A DNA stretch of 64,000 nucleotides. Source: Lysinibacillus sphaericus. Lineage in GTDB: Bacteria > Bacillota > Bacilli > Bacillales_A > Planococcaceae. The notes under the pieces were generated by a model, which was not told the DNA's origin, made no database searches, and saw only the letters and a program-made list of their open reading frames with translations. The stretch lies in the NCBI RefSeq assembly GCF_002982115.1, contig NZ_CP019980.1, positions 1,806,001-1,870,000 of the forward strand, read 5' to 3'. The translations under genes were made by a program, and so were the position numbers. Shown piece by piece: positions 17,660 through 27,148 of this stretch (the first letter of the stretch is position 1; every line of letters begins with the position of its first letter).

Positions 17660-17692
17660 CACGTGCTCATTAAGTAGAGCCGTGTTTTTTCT
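17658..17692 (+). terminator. Terminator after yqxC
   Basis: AACACG (17658-17663) pairs with CGTGTT (17681-17686), with inner GCTC/GAGC pairs, followed by T6. Confidence 0.75.
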
Positions 17693-17760
17693 TGTGCTTT
17701 TATGCTGAAAATGGTAGTGTAATTATACAAATATTTAACTATTTATAAGAGGTGAACGAT

Positions 17761-18210
17761 ATGAATAAAGGGCAAAGACATATACGGATTCGTGATATTA
17801 TTGCAAATCATGAAATTGAAACACAAGATGATTTAGTCGATTTTTTAAAGGATGCAGGCTATAATGTGACACAAGCAACGGTCTCACGTGATATTAAAGA
17901 ACTGCACTTAGTAAAAGTACCTTTGCAGGATGGACGCTATAAATATAGCTTACCCGCAGACCAACGATTCAATCCAGTACAAAAATTACATCGTGCATTA
18001 GCGGATGCTTTTGTGAGCATTGACGGAGCATCCCATTTCTTAGTAATGAAAGCACTCCCAGGTAATGCAAATGCTATTGCGTCATTACTGGATCATTTAG
18101 ATTGGCCTGAAATTTTAGGTACGATTTCAGGGGATGATACTATTTTAATTATTTGTCGCGATGAAGCCGAGCGAGAAAATACAAAAAATCGCTTATTGGA
18201 CATGCTATAA
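17761..18210 (+). CDS. argR: Arginine repressor / activator of arginine metabolism
   Basis: A 149-residue hexameric regulator (AhrC in B. subtilis) that represses arginine synthesis and activates its catabolism. It begins [27 protein letters not shown]; the winged helix includes [19 protein letters not shown], and the C-terminal arginine-binding domain shows the conserved [17 protein letters not shown] 17761 is used, with AGAGGTG 7 nt upstream; GTG 17752 lies inside that site. Its place just before recN is conserved in Bacilli. Confidence 0.95.
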   Translation: MNKGQRHIRIRDIIANHEIETQDDLVDFLKDAGYNVTQATVSRDIKELHLVKVPLQDGRYKYSLPADQRFNPVQKLHRALADAFVSIDGASHFLVMKALPGNANAIASLLDHLDWPEILGTISGDDTILIICRDEAERENTKNRLLDML

Positions 18211-18328
18211 GAAAGAAACAAAAATCCAAAGGTTAACAGTTGCTTGCCTGTTTTAAAAAAAGCGGTCATTTTGCATCTGATAGCACGAGATATAATAGCA
18301 GTTGAATTTAATTCAGAGGTGACAATTT

Positions 18329-20020
18329 GTGTTAAGAGAGCTTAGTATTCGAAATTTTGCCATCATCGAGGATTTAACGGTTAGTTTTTCGGATGGTTTA
18401 ACTGTACTAACAGGAGAAACTGGTGCTGGGAAATCCATTATTATTGATGCGGTACATTTACTTGCTGGTGGTAGAGGCAATTCAGAATTTATTCGTCATG
18501 GTGCTAAAAAAGCAGAGTTAGGCGGGTTGTTTCAAATTTCAAGCACTGCACATCCTGTATACAAGAAATTGGAGGAAGCAGGCATTGAAATAGAAGAAGA
18601 TTCTATTATTTTACGCCGCGATTTAAATGACTCTGGTAAAAGTGTTTGTCGGGTAAATGGCAAATTGGTCCCTTTATCGGTTTTACGAGATATTGGTGCA
18701 AGTTTAATTGATATACATGGCCAACATGAAAATCAAGAACTAATGGATGAAAAACAACATATTCATTTATTGGATCAATTTGCAGAAGAGCAACTATCAC
18801 CGATTCTTGAACAATATAGTATTCAATATAACGAATATCGGGCATTAAAAAAAGAATTAGCCACCATTTCTATTGATGAGCAGTTAATGGCGCAACGCAT
18901 TGATTTGTACCAATTCCAAATGAAAGAATTGGAAGATGCAAATTTAAAGCTTGGTGAAGAAGATGAGCTGTTAGATGAACGTCGTCGTCTAATGAACTTT
19001 AATAAAATTTTCGAACGCTCGAGTGCTGCCTATGAAGCAATTCAGGGAGAGACAAAAGGGCTTGACTGGATCGGTACAGCGATGGGCGCATTAGATGATG
19101 CGGCGGTCATCGATGAACAGTTTAAAGAGGCATCTGAGTCGGTAACAACTGCTTTTTACGCTTTACAGGATGCCGCCTATCAGGTAAAAAATGTATTAGA
19201 CGAGTTAGAATTTGATCCTGCGCGATTAAATGAAGTGGAGCAACGCTTGGCACTTTTCCAAAACTTAAAGCGCAAATACGGCTCCACTGTTGAAGAAATG
19301 CTCGCCTATTATGAGAAGATTAAAACAGAGCTTAGTGAGCTTTTGAATCGTGATGAAATATTGCAATTAAAAGAACGAAAAGTACTTGAAATGGAAGTAG
19401 TATTAAGTGAATTTGCTGAAAAACTTTCGCATGTTCGAAAAGCAGCAGCCAATGATTTAAGCGAGGCTATTATGGCAGAGCTACGTGAATTACATATGGA
19501 AAAAGCAAAATTTATTGTAAATTTTGATGCTTTACCTTACTTTGATGTCAATGGTAAAGACCAAGTGATCTTTTATATTTCAACGAATGTCGGGGAACCA
19601 CCGAAATCTTTACCGAAAATTGCTTCAGGTGGGGAATTGTCGCGTATGATGTTAGCATTAAAAACGATTTTTTCTTCTTCCAATGGTGTAACATCCATTA
19701 TTTTTGACGAAGTGGATACTGGCGTAAGCGGTCGCGTAGCGCAAGCAATCGCTGAAAAAATTGCAGCTATTTCTGTTAATTCTCAAGTTTTGTGTATTTC
19801 GCATTTACCTCAAGTGGCGGCGATGGCTGACCATCATTACTTCATTAAAAAAGAGGTTGAACATGATCGGACATTTACTTCTTTAGCAGAAATCGATACA
19901 GATGCTCGTATTGAAGAAGTGAGCAGAATGATGTCAGGTGCAGAAATTACCGATTTAACTTTACAGCATGCGACAGAATTGTTAAAGATGGCAAACGAAC
20001 GAAAAAAACAAATGCGCTAA
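18329..20020 (+). CDS. recN: DNA repair protein RecN
   Basis: A 563-residue SMC-like ATPase that acts early at double-strand breaks. Walker A GETGAGKS is at 29-36, the signature LPKIASGGELSRMMLALK and Walker B TSIIFDEVDTGVSG are near the C-terminus, and the middle (about 150-370) is coiled coil. GTG 18329 follows GAGGTG at 7 nt. It is slightly shorter than the 576-residue B. subtilis protein, in the coiled-coil part. The gap to argR (118 nt) probably holds its own promoter. Confidence 0.95.
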   Translation: MLRELSIRNFAIIEDLTVSFSDGLTVLTGETGAGKSIIIDAVHLLAGGRGNSEFIRHGAKKAELGGLFQISSTAHPVYKKLEEAGIEIEEDSIILRRDLNDSGKSVCRVNGKLVPLSVLRDIGASLIDIHGQHENQELMDEKQHIHLLDQFAEEQLSPILEQYSIQYNEYRALKKELATISIDEQLMAQRIDLYQFQMKELEDANLKLGEEDELLDERRRLMNFNKIFERSSAAYEAIQGETKGLDWIGTAMGALDDAAVIDEQFKEASESVTTAFYALQDAAYQVKNVLDELEFDPARLNEVEQRLALFQNLKRKYGSTVEEMLAYYEKIKTELSELLNRDEILQLKERKVLEMEVVLSEFAEKLSHVRKAAANDLSEAIMAELRELHMEKAKFIVNFDALPYFDVNGKDQVIFYISTNVGEPPKSLPKIASGGELSRMMLALKTIFSSSNGVTSIIFDEVDTGVSGRVAQAIAEKIAAISVNSQVLCISHLPQVAAMADHHYFIKKEVEHDRTFTSLAEIDTDARIEEVSRMMSGAEITDLTLQHATELLKMANERKKQMR

Positions 20021-20030
20021 ATTAATAAGA

Positions 20031-20066
20031 AAATCCAGAGGCAATCCAATGTTTCTGGGTTTTTTT
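20031..20066 (+). terminator. Terminator after recN
   Basis: AAATCCAGA (20031-20039) pairs with TCTGGGTTT (20054-20062), one G-T pair, then a T run. Confidence 0.7.
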
Positions 20067-20147
20067 CATTTTGCACAAATATTTACCGCTTATAAGAACC
20101 GCACAACAACACATAGTATAAAGACAAAATTCAAAAGGAGGTGTCGT

Positions 20148-21095
20148 ATGAATCGTCGTTGGCGTCAATTTGTCATTTTGCCTATGCTCATCGTTTTGTT
20201 ATTTATGCCCATTCAGGCTTTTGCGGCCAAAAAATTAATACCGATGGGTGAAGCAATTGGAATTCAGCTTCAATTATCACATGTCTTTGTTGCGCATGAT
20301 GTGTTATTAGCTTCCAATCAGTGGATGAAAGGAGGCGCCGTTATCGAAAAAATAAATGATACAACGGTAAAAACACTTGCTGATGCCAAGCAAGCCATTG
20401 CTCGCCATGGGCAACAAAAATGGACGATAAAAAGTGAAGGTAAAGCATTAACAGTTGACTTACAAAAGCAAGAAGCAGAACATGTCATCTCTTTTTTAAA
20501 GGATGAAACAGATGGAGTAGGGACATTGACATACATTGATCCAGAGACATTAAATTACGGAGCATTAGGCCACCAGATTGTCGACTCAACTCTCCAAGAA
20601 GCACCTGTCTTCCGAGCAGGCTCCATTTTCTTAGCATCCATTCATCAAATCCGTAAAAGCCTACCTGGTCAACCCGGCTATAAAATTTCCTCCATTGAAA
20701 AACATCAGGAACGATTAGGGAGTATTGATAAAAATACGGTTTATGGAATTTTTGGCCGATGGGAAGATAGCTATCAACAAAGATTGCCCAAAGCCATCGA
20801 AATTATGCATGCAAAAGATATAAAATTGGGGAAGGCTGAAATTTATACAGCTATTGAAGGAAGTAAAGTCGAAACATTTTCCATTGAAATTACAAAAGTT
20901 GAAAATGAACGGCTTGAATTTATCGTTTCTGACGAAAAGCTTATTGAAAAAACAGGTGGCATTTTACAAGGTATGAGTGGTAGTCCCATCATACAAGATG
21001 GTCGTTTCGTTGGTGCTGTCACACATATGTTTGTTGAGGAGCCGAAAAAAGGGGCTGCTATTACAGTGGCAGAAATGTTAAGAAAATCTTCATAA
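20148..21095 (+). CDS. spoIVB: SpoIVB serine peptidase (S55), compact form
   Basis: A 315-residue protease that signals from forespore to mother cell to start pro-sigma-K processing. An N-terminal membrane anchor/signal (about 8-27) is followed by a PDZ-like region (about 60-105) and the S55 domain. Catalytic His142 in YGALGHQ and Ser279 in GMSGSPI are both present. B. subtilis SpoIVB is about 425 residues; the region before the PDZ and part of the protease domain are shorter. ATG 20148 with AAGGAGG (20135-20141) is clearly better than upstream starts. CATAGTA at 20112 could be part of a sigma-F/G -10. Confidence 0.9.
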   Translation: MNRRWRQFVILPMLIVLLFMPIQAFAAKKLIPMGEAIGIQLQLSHVFVAHDVLLASNQWMKGGAVIEKINDTTVKTLADAKQAIARHGQQKWTIKSEGKALTVDLQKQEAEHVISFLKDETDGVGTLTYIDPETLNYGALGHQIVDSTLQEAPVFRAGSIFLASIHQIRKSLPGQPGYKISSIEKHQERLGSIDKNTVYGIFGRWEDSYQQRLPKAIEIMHAKDIKLGKAEIYTAIEGSKVETFSIEITKVENERLEFIVSDEKLIEKTGGILQGMSGSPIIQDGRFVGAVTHMFVEEPKKGAAITVAEMLRKSS

Positions 21096-21102
21096 ATTGG
21101 AT

Positions 21103-21131
21103 GGAGCTGCTTCTGGTAGCTCCGTTCTTTC
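21103..21131 (+). terminator. Terminator after spoIVB
   Basis: GGAGCT (21103-21108) pairs with AGCTCC (21118-21123), followed by a T-rich tail; short stem. Confidence 0.55.
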
Positions 21132-21450
21132 ATGGGTAAAATAGTATATTTTAGCTCTTTCCCCAAGTATTTCATGGTTTTTGTGAACACTTTAGCGATA
21201 CTTAAAAAAAAGTGTAGTTTTATCAGCATTTTTTCACTAAAATAAGTGATAAGTGTATTCGACAATTTGCTGTTAAGTATCGTAACTTGTCGAGAAAAAA
21301 AGAAAGTATCGGACTACATACTCATTTTTGGAAATTGAAAAGGTTTTTAACCCAAAAATGTCGAAAATTCCACAGTGTGTCAAAAAGACATTAGGGGTAA
21401 CGGTTTTATGCTTTGAACAGTCAAAGCAAAGTCCAGAAGGAGGAATGGAA
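21132..21450 (+). other. spo0A upstream control region
   Basis: With the terminator the gap is 355 bp. Besides three Spo0A-box-like sites it holds A+T-rich sequence where the vegetative and sigma-H promoters of spo0A would lie; neither promoter can be placed with confidence. No gene was seen. Confidence 0.45.
21258..21365. promoter_or_regulatory. Three Spo0A-box-like sites upstream of spo0A
   Basis: Matches to the 0A box TGTCGAA: TTCGACA at 21258-21264 (perfect, inverted), TGTCGAG at 21288-21294 (6/7) and TGTCGAA at 21359-21365 (perfect). They fit the autoregulation known for spo0A. Confidence 0.7.
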
Positions 21451-22242
21451 ATGACAAAGGTAAAAGTGGCGATAGCAGATGATAATCGAGAATTATTAAA
21501 AACAATGGAGCATTATTTTCAAGGACATCCCGAAATTGAAATAATTGCAACGGCCTCGAATGGGAAAGTATGTCTTCAAATGCTTGAAGAATACACACCT
21601 GATATTTTATTACTGGATATAATTATGCCTCATCTAGATGGATTAGCAGTATTGGAAGCGATGTATCAAAATGATCGTATGTCTTCGATACAAGTCATTA
21701 TGCTCACAGCATTTGGTCAAGAAGATGTAATGAAACAGGCAGTGGATTTAGGAGCATCGTACTTTATGCTAAAACCATTTGAATTCGACCAGCTTGTCCA
21801 AAAAATATTACATTGTGCTGGCCAAAAGGCTTCTATACCGAAAAAGGCGAGTGTATTACAGCCGACAACTCCTCAAAAATTAAATCAGCATCAGCTTGAT
21901 AGCACCATTACAGCGATTATTAAAGAAATTGGCGTACCTGCTCATATTAAAGGTTACTCGTATTTACGGGAAGCGATACAAATGGTGTTTGAAGATATCG
22001 AGTTATTAGGGTCTGTGACTAAAATTCTTTATCCAGAAATAGCAAAGAAATTCAATACAACACCGTCACGTGTAGAACGTGCAATTCGTCATGCCATTGA
22101 AGTCGCATGGAATCGTGGCAATTACGAGTCCATTTCGTCGATGTTTGGCTACACCGTACACCACTTAAAGTCGAAACCGACAAATAGCGAATTTATCGCC
22201 ATGATTGCGGACAAGATTCGTATTGATATGATGGCGAGTTAA
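21451..22242 (+). CDS. spo0A: Sporulation master regulator Spo0A
   Basis: A 263-residue response regulator. The receiver domain has the acidic pocket ADDN (9-12), phospho-acceptor Asp56 in LLLDIIMP and Lys in MLKPF. The Spo0A-specific C-terminal domain (about 145-263) includes the recognition helix [17 protein letters not shown] and [21 protein letters not shown] 21451 is chosen because AAGGAGG (21437-21443) is 7 nt away; an ATG at 21445 is too close and GTG/ATG further upstream have no site. spoIVB-spo0A is the usual pair in spore formers. Confidence 0.97.
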   Translation: MTKVKVAIADDNRELLKTMEHYFQGHPEIEIIATASNGKVCLQMLEEYTPDILLLDIIMPHLDGLAVLEAMYQNDRMSSIQVIMLTAFGQEDVMKQAVDLGASYFMLKPFEFDQLVQKILHCAGQKASIPKKASVLQPTTPQKLNQHQLDSTITAIIKEIGVPAHIKGYSYLREAIQMVFEDIELLGSVTKILYPEIAKKFNTTPSRVERAIRHAIEVAWNRGNYESISSMFGYTVHHLKSKPTNSEFIAMIADKIRIDMMAS

Positions 22243-22332
22243 TTAACAGTTATAACAGCTTACAGGACTTATTTAGAGAGATTTTTTAAAAATTTATAAA
22301 GTAGCTAATGCAAGTCATTACATTAAACTATG

Positions 22333-22383
22333 AAACACATTCATTTCTGGGATATCCCATTTATGGAGGTGTTTTTTTTTTGC
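22333..22383 (+). terminator. Terminator of spo0A
   Basis: A hairpin centred on the perfect palindrome TGGGATATCCCA (22348-22359) with flanking AACAC/GTGTT pairs, then T10. Confidence 0.7.
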
Positions 22384-22569
22384 GAGATTTTGGCAAGAAA
22401 CAAGTAATTAAAACGATACATATGCAAAAAAGACGTTTTCAGACAGATTTTTAAAAATATTAAGGCTTTATAAATAATGTTAATTTTTTGTTATAAATCT
22501 GCGGAAATCCTTATTTTTTGAAAAATATATGTTTTAAAATAATAGCGAGAAAAAATAAGGAGGTTAGAT
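22384..22569 (+). other. ugp operon upstream region
   Basis: Gap of 327 bp counted from spo0A. Holds the inverted copy of the 14-mer (AAAAGACGTTTTCA, 22428-22441) and a possible promoter, TTGAAA near 22519 with a TAATA-type -10 about 16 bp on. No gene was seen. Confidence 0.35.
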
Positions 22570-23694
22570 ATGAGCCATATTGAGTTAGTTAAGATTTCAA
22601 AGACGTACCAAAAAAAGCAAGCTGTATTGAATGAAATCAATTTAACAATTAACAAAGGTGAGTTCTTTGTCCTTGTTGGACCTTCTGGGTCTGGAAAGAG
22701 TACGTTACTTAGAATGATTGCAGGTCTTGAGGAAATTTCTGAAGGTATATTGAAAATGAACGGTAAAATTGTAAATCATATTCCACCAAAAGATCGGAAT
22801 TTATCAATGGTTTTCCAAAATTATGCCTTATATCCGCATCTTTCTGTAGAACAAAACATTCTATTTGGTTTACAGGCAAAAAAAGTGAAGAAACAAGAGC
22901 GACAAAGAAGATTATATGAAGCCGCGGAAATGATGGGATTAATTGAATTGTTGGAACGTAAACCAAGAGAGTTATCCGGAGGTCAAAGGCAACGTGTAGC
23001 ACTAGCGCGAGCGATTGTAAGTCAATCACCATTATGTTTAATGGATGAACCACTTTCAAATTTGGATGCAAAGTTGCGTGCGAATATGCGTGTGGAAATT
23101 CGTAGATTGCAAAAAAAGTTAGGAATGACAATGATTTATGTTACCCATGACCAAGTAGAAGCGATGACAATGGGAGACAGAATAATGGTCTTAAACGATG
23201 GGGAAATTCAACAAGTTGGAAAACCAATTACGCTTTATAACGAACCAGCTAATTTATTTGTAGCTTCTTTTATCGGTTCTCCAAAGATGAATTTGGGAAA
23301 AGCGATTCTTTCAGAAGAGGGCAAGCAATTAGTAGTTGAAGGTCATCTTCATCTAGACATAAGTTCTTTATTTGGGGAGGAACTACCTCCAAATAGACAG
23401 TTTACGATTGGCATTCGAGCTGAGCATCTACTGCCAGGAACAATTGAAAACACAAACTATCTTTTGGAAGCGGTGAATGTAGAACAATTAGGGAATGAAA
23501 CATCAATAGCATTTGAAGTTGGTGCTGAGTTATGGACGGCTAGGTGGTCTGGACAATGGTTCATCAAAATAGGACAAAAAGTGCCAGTACAAATATTGCC
23601 AGAAAATCTATTATTCTTTGATTCGGTAACTGGCAATTTAATTCACTCAGTTTCTCAAGGTAGAGTACAAGAGGTTTTAACAACATGCGTATGA
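22570..23694 (+). CDS. ugpC: Sugar/glycerol-3-phosphate ABC importer ATP-binding protein
   Basis: A 374-residue CUT1-family ATPase (UgpC/MalK/MsmX type). Walker A GPSGSGKST at 37-45, signature LSGGQRQR near 136-143, Walker B LCLMDEPLSNLD and a switch histidine in YVTHDQVEAM; the C-terminal TOBE/OB region (about 235-360) is regulatory. It energises the two permeases encoded next. ATG 22570 has AAGGAGG 7 nt upstream. The stop overlaps the next gene by 10 nt. Such ATPases are sometimes shared between importers, but this one belongs to its operon. Confidence 0.92.
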   Translation: MSHIELVKISKTYQKKQAVLNEINLTINKGEFFVLVGPSGSGKSTLLRMIAGLEEISEGILKMNGKIVNHIPPKDRNLSMVFQNYALYPHLSVEQNILFGLQAKKVKKQERQRRLYEAAEMMGLIELLERKPRELSGGQRQRVALARAIVSQSPLCLMDEPLSNLDAKLRANMRVEIRRLQKKLGMTMIYVTHDQVEAMTMGDRIMVLNDGEIQQVGKPITLYNEPANLFVASFIGSPKMNLGKAILSEEGKQLVVEGHLHLDISSLFGEELPPNRQFTIGIRAEHLLPGTIENTNYLLEAVNVEQLGNETSIAFEVGAELWTARWSGQWFIKIGQKVPVQILPENLLFFDSVTGNLIHSVSQGRVQEVLTTCV

Positions 23695-24629
23695 CGAACA
23701 CTACTAATAATACAAATAACAACCACCTTATAGAAATGGAGCAAGTTAAAAAGAAAATCCGAATGAACAATTTTTATAAAGGGATGTTGTTTTTATTACC
23801 TTCTATTATTTTGTTTAGTGTTTTCTTGTTTTATCCTCTGTTTCGGACTATCTATTTAAGCTTTTTCTTAACGAAAGCAAGCGGTGATACGACTATATTT
23901 GTTGGGCTCGAAAACTATGTGAATATGTTCGCCTCACCTCTTTTTTTGAAAAGCATGAAATCTACGTTTTTATTTGTCTTCTATACGGTGCCCACTACCA
24001 TCATTATTAGTTTGTTCCTTGCTGTAATAGCCAATGAAAAACTTAAAGGAATTGGCTTCTTTCGAACGATTTTTTCCTCCACTATGGGAGTATCAGTTGC
24101 CGCAGCTTCTGTATTATGGTTGTATCTGTTTAATCCGACGATGGGGTTATTTAACCAAATACTCGATGTCTTTGGGTTTGAAGTCATTGGATGGCTAACA
24201 GATCCAAAATGGGCACTTCTTGCTGTCTCTGCTACAACAATTTGGATGAACATAGGTTTTACCTTTTTAATTTTATTTAGTGGGTTGCAATCGATTGATT
24301 CATCTTTATATGAAAGTGCTGAGATTGAAGGAGCAGGTTATTTCTATAAATTGCGTAGAATAACAATTCCAATGCTGTCACCCACGTTATTCTTTGTAAT
24401 TACTGTAACAATTATTAATGCATTTCAATCGTTTGGGCAAATTGATATCTTAACACAGGGCGGACCAGTAAATGAAACGAATTTACTTGTTTACTCGATT
24501 TATCGAGAGGCTTTTGTAAATTATAGGTTTGGTTCAGCAAGTGCACAAGCCATTGTGCTGTTCATTTTAATCTTATTAATGACATTATTACAATTTAAGC
24601 TAGGTGAAAGGAAGGTACATTACCAATGA
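23685..24629 (+). CDS. ugpA: sn-Glycerol-3-phosphate ABC importer permease UgpA
   Basis: A 314-residue permease of the MalF/UgpA type with six main membrane segments. The coupling (EAA) loop reads ESAEIEGAGYFYKLRRITIPMLSPT near residues 205-230. It starts inside the last codons of ugpC and overlaps ugpE by 4 nt (ATGA), so all parts are made together. The N-terminus (about 1-25) is unusually Asn/Thr-rich; an internal ATG at MEQVKKKIRMNNFYK is an alternative start. Confidence 0.9.
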   Translation: MRMTNTTNNTNNNHLIEMEQVKKKIRMNNFYKGMLFLLPSIILFSVFLFYPLFRTIYLSFFLTKASGDTTIFVGLENYVNMFASPLFLKSMKSTFLFVFYTVPTTIIISLFLAVIANEKLKGIGFFRTIFSSTMGVSVAAASVLWLYLFNPTMGLFNQILDVFGFEVIGWLTDPKWALLAVSATTIWMNIGFTFLILFSGLQSIDSSLYESAEIEGAGYFYKLRRITIPMLSPTLFFVITVTIINAFQSFGQIDILTQGGPVNETNLLVYSIYREAFVNYRFGSASAQAIVLFILILLMTLLQFKLGERKVHYQ

Positions 24630-25441
24630 CAATGTCTACCAGCAAAAAAGTCATTTTTTATGTCATTCTCATCCTTTCAGCTTTACTGTTAGCAGGACCT
24701 ATGATTTTGGCATTTGTAATGAGCTTGATGACTAATCAAGATATTTTAACCGGTAGCATACCGACTGCACTCACCGTTGATAATTATAGTCGAGCATTTG
24801 AACGTACACCTTTACTTAGTTATTTAATAAATAGTTTATTAGTGTCAATTGTTATTATGCTGGGACAACTACTGTTATCAAGTTTAGCAGCTTATGCCTT
24901 TGTTTTTTTAGAGTTCAAAGGGAGAGATTTATTATTCTATATTTTTATTGCAACTTTAATGGTTCCTTTTGAGGTTTCGGTTATTCCTAATTTTCATTTA
25001 ATCCGTGATTTAGATTGGATTGATTCTTATGCAGGGTTGACTATCCCTTTCTTTGCAACAGCTTTTGGAACCTTCTTGCTAAGACAAAACTTTAAACAAA
25101 TACCTAAGGAATTAAGGGAGGCAAGTCAAATTGCCGGTATAGGTGATGTTAAATATTATCTAACAGTTGTATTACCAGTTGCAAAGTCTAGTTTAGTGAC
25201 ATTCGGGATATATGGATTTTTATCCTCGTGGAACATGTACTTATGGCCACTCTTAGCCACAACAAATGACAAGGTACGTACTGTACAAATCGGTTTGAAG
25301 CAATTACAGACCCAAGAGCAGGTAAATGAATGGGGTGTTATCATGGCAGGCGCAGTGATTGTCATTATTCCAACATTAATCTTATTGTTCTTTGGACAAA
25401 AGAAGCTTCAAAAAGGGATAACGGAAGGTGCATTGAAGTAA
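24626..25441 (+). CDS. ugpE: sn-Glycerol-3-phosphate ABC importer permease UgpE
   Basis: A 271-residue permease of the MalG/UgpE type with six membrane segments. The EAA loop is REASQIAGIGDVKYYLTVVLPVAKSS near residues 162-187, and the PFEVSVIPNF motif before it is typical of UgpE. ATG overlaps the ugpA stop (ATGA). It forms the heterodimeric channel with UgpA. Confidence 0.9.
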   Translation: MTMSTSKKVIFYVILILSALLLAGPMILAFVMSLMTNQDILTGSIPTALTVDNYSRAFERTPLLSYLINSLLVSIVIMLGQLLLSSLAAYAFVFLEFKGRDLLFYIFIATLMVPFEVSVIPNFHLIRDLDWIDSYAGLTIPFFATAFGTFLLRQNFKQIPKELREASQIAGIGDVKYYLTVVLPVAKSSLVTFGIYGFLSSWNMYLWPLLATTNDKVRTVQIGLKQLQTQEQVNEWGVIMAGAVIVIIPTLILLFFGQKKLQKGITEGALK

Positions 25442-25477
25442 TCGAATTTATTTAAATCCAATAAAAGGAGAAATAAG

Positions 25478-26830
25478 ATGAGAAAATTATTTGCATTTCT
25501 TACACTTGGAATTGTTGTATTGTTGTCAGCATGTAGTTCAGAAGGTAATTCTACACAAGGGCAAGAAGGAGACAAGCCTAGTTCTACTGAAAATACACGG
25601 ATGCAAGAGGTAACGTTTTGGCATTCGATGGGTGGAGCTGCCCAAGATTCGTTAAATAAAATTGTAGGAGATTTTAATAAATCACAAGATAAAATTCATG
25701 TTAAAGCGCTCTACCAAGGTACTTATGATGAATCGTTAACAAAGTTTAACGCAGTTGCTGGTTCAGATAGTGCACCGACAGTAATTCAGACATTTGAAAT
25801 AGGCACAAAGGCGATGATTAACAGTGGACAAATTCTTCCTATTCAAGAGTTAATTGATGCAGACGGATATGATATGAGTGAATTAGAAGAAAATATTACA
25901 AAGTATTATTCGTTAGATGGGAAGTTCTATTCGATGCCCTTTAATTCTTCCACTCCAGTTATGTATTACAATAAAGATGCATTTAAAGCGGCAGGACTAA
26001 ATCCAGATGCGCCACCAAAAACGTTTGAGGAAGTAGCAGAAGCAAGTAAAGCAATCGTTGAATCTAATCCAAAAATGAAAGGTTTTGCATTACAAGCATA
26101 CGGTTGGTTATGGGAGCAATTATTAGCCAACCAAGGCGCGTTATTATTAAATAATGACAATGGACGAAAAGAGACGCCTACGGAAATCGGTTGGTCGGAA
26201 GAAGAGGGCAAATCAATCCTCAACTGGGTAAAGAATATGGTTGATGATGGTACATTTGCTAATTATGGTACAAATTATGATAACATGATGGCTGGATTTT
26301 TGGCAGGGGATGTCTCGATGTTTTTACAATCTTCTGCTAGTTCAGGGGATATTATTGACAATGCTTCATTTGAAGTAGGTATTGCTTATTTGCCTTATCC
26401 AGCAAATAAAGTTCGTCAAGGCGTTGTTATTGGGGGAGCTAGTCTCTGGATGACTGCTGGTAAATCAGACGCTGAGCAAAAAGCAGCTTGGGAATTTATG
26501 AAATATTTACAAACTCCAAAAGTGCAAGCAGAGTGGCATGTAGAAACAGGATACTTTGCCATTAATCCGTCTGCATATGAAGAACAAATCGTGAAAGATG
26601 CTTGGGCTAAAAAACCCCAATTACAAGTTACAGTAAATCAGCTACAAGATACAAAAGAATCTTATGCAACACAAGGCGCGTTAATGGATATGCTTCCAGA
26701 AGGTCGTAAAATTATAGAAACGGCTCTTGAAACGATTTATAATGGCGGTGATGTGAATCAAGCACATCGTTCTGCTGTTGAGCAATTTAATGCTGCCATC
26801 AAACAGGCCAATGCTGCAAGAGGCGAATAA
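25478..26830 (+). CDS. ugpB: sn-Glycerol-3-phosphate-binding lipoprotein UgpB
   Basis: A 450-residue extracellular solute-binding protein. Signal peptide with lipobox LLSAC, lipidated at Cys19. UgpB-specific stretches are VTFWHSMGG, FNSSTPVMYYNKDAFKAAGL, GGASLWM and EWHVETGYFAI, all close to the E. coli glycerol-3-phosphate binder, so the ligand is probably glycerol-3-phosphate or glycerophosphodiesters. It is last in the operon, 36 nt after ugpE, with AAAGGAG. A terminator follows at 26944. Confidence 0.9.
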   Translation: MRKLFAFLTLGIVVLLSACSSEGNSTQGQEGDKPSSTENTRMQEVTFWHSMGGAAQDSLNKIVGDFNKSQDKIHVKALYQGTYDESLTKFNAVAGSDSAPTVIQTFEIGTKAMINSGQILPIQELIDADGYDMSELEENITKYYSLDGKFYSMPFNSSTPVMYYNKDAFKAAGLNPDAPPKTFEEVAEASKAIVESNPKMKGFALQAYGWLWEQLLANQGALLLNNDNGRKETPTEIGWSEEEGKSILNWVKNMVDDGTFANYGTNYDNMMAGFLAGDVSMFLQSSASSGDIIDNASFEVGIAYLPYPANKVRQGVVIGGASLWMTAGKSDAEQKAAWEFMKYLQTPKVQAEWHVETGYFAINPSAYEEQIVKDAWAKKPQLQVTVNQLQDTKESYATQGALMDMLPEGRKIIETALETIYNGGDVNQAHRSAVEQFNAAIKQANAARGE

Positions 26831-27148
26831 TTCATATATCAATAATTGTAAACATTGCTTGTAATACATTCATAGCGCGAGAGCATACGACCGGATTATT
26901 GTTTCTGTTTAGGTTGGTCATGGCGCTTCACAGTGAAAAACATAACGCCTTTTTAGACAGTTTACATGTACTGTTTAAAGAGGCGTCTTTTATATACCGA
27001 AAATTTTATAATACTTTCGTCGTTAGATAAAAAATGATAGGGCAGCGAGCCATTGAAGTAATACGGCATAGAAGTTGAAGAACAGGAAATTTGAATCTAA
27101 ACAGACGTTTGACCGTATACCTAGTATCATGAGTTTTGGAGGGATTTT
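26831..27148. other. Intergenic region after ugpB
   Basis: 318 bp. Holds the ugp terminator and, before it (about 26871-26930), a weakly paired AGCGC...GGCGCT segment. No gene and no obvious operator. Confidence 0.4.
26944..26992 (+). terminator. Terminator of the ugp operon
   Basis: ACGCCTTTTTAGACAGT pairs imperfectly with ACTGTTTAAAGAGGCGT around a TTACATGT loop, followed by a T run. Confidence 0.8.

Noticed and set aside
22470-22500. Pho box upstream of ugpC
   Set aside because: The TTAACA-like repeats lie on the opposite strand and are spaced 13 rather than 11 bp.
26871-26930. Structured RNA (AGCGC...GGCGCT pairing) after ugpB
   Set aside because: The pairing is broken and covers few bases; there is no match to a known RNA class that can be seen by eye.
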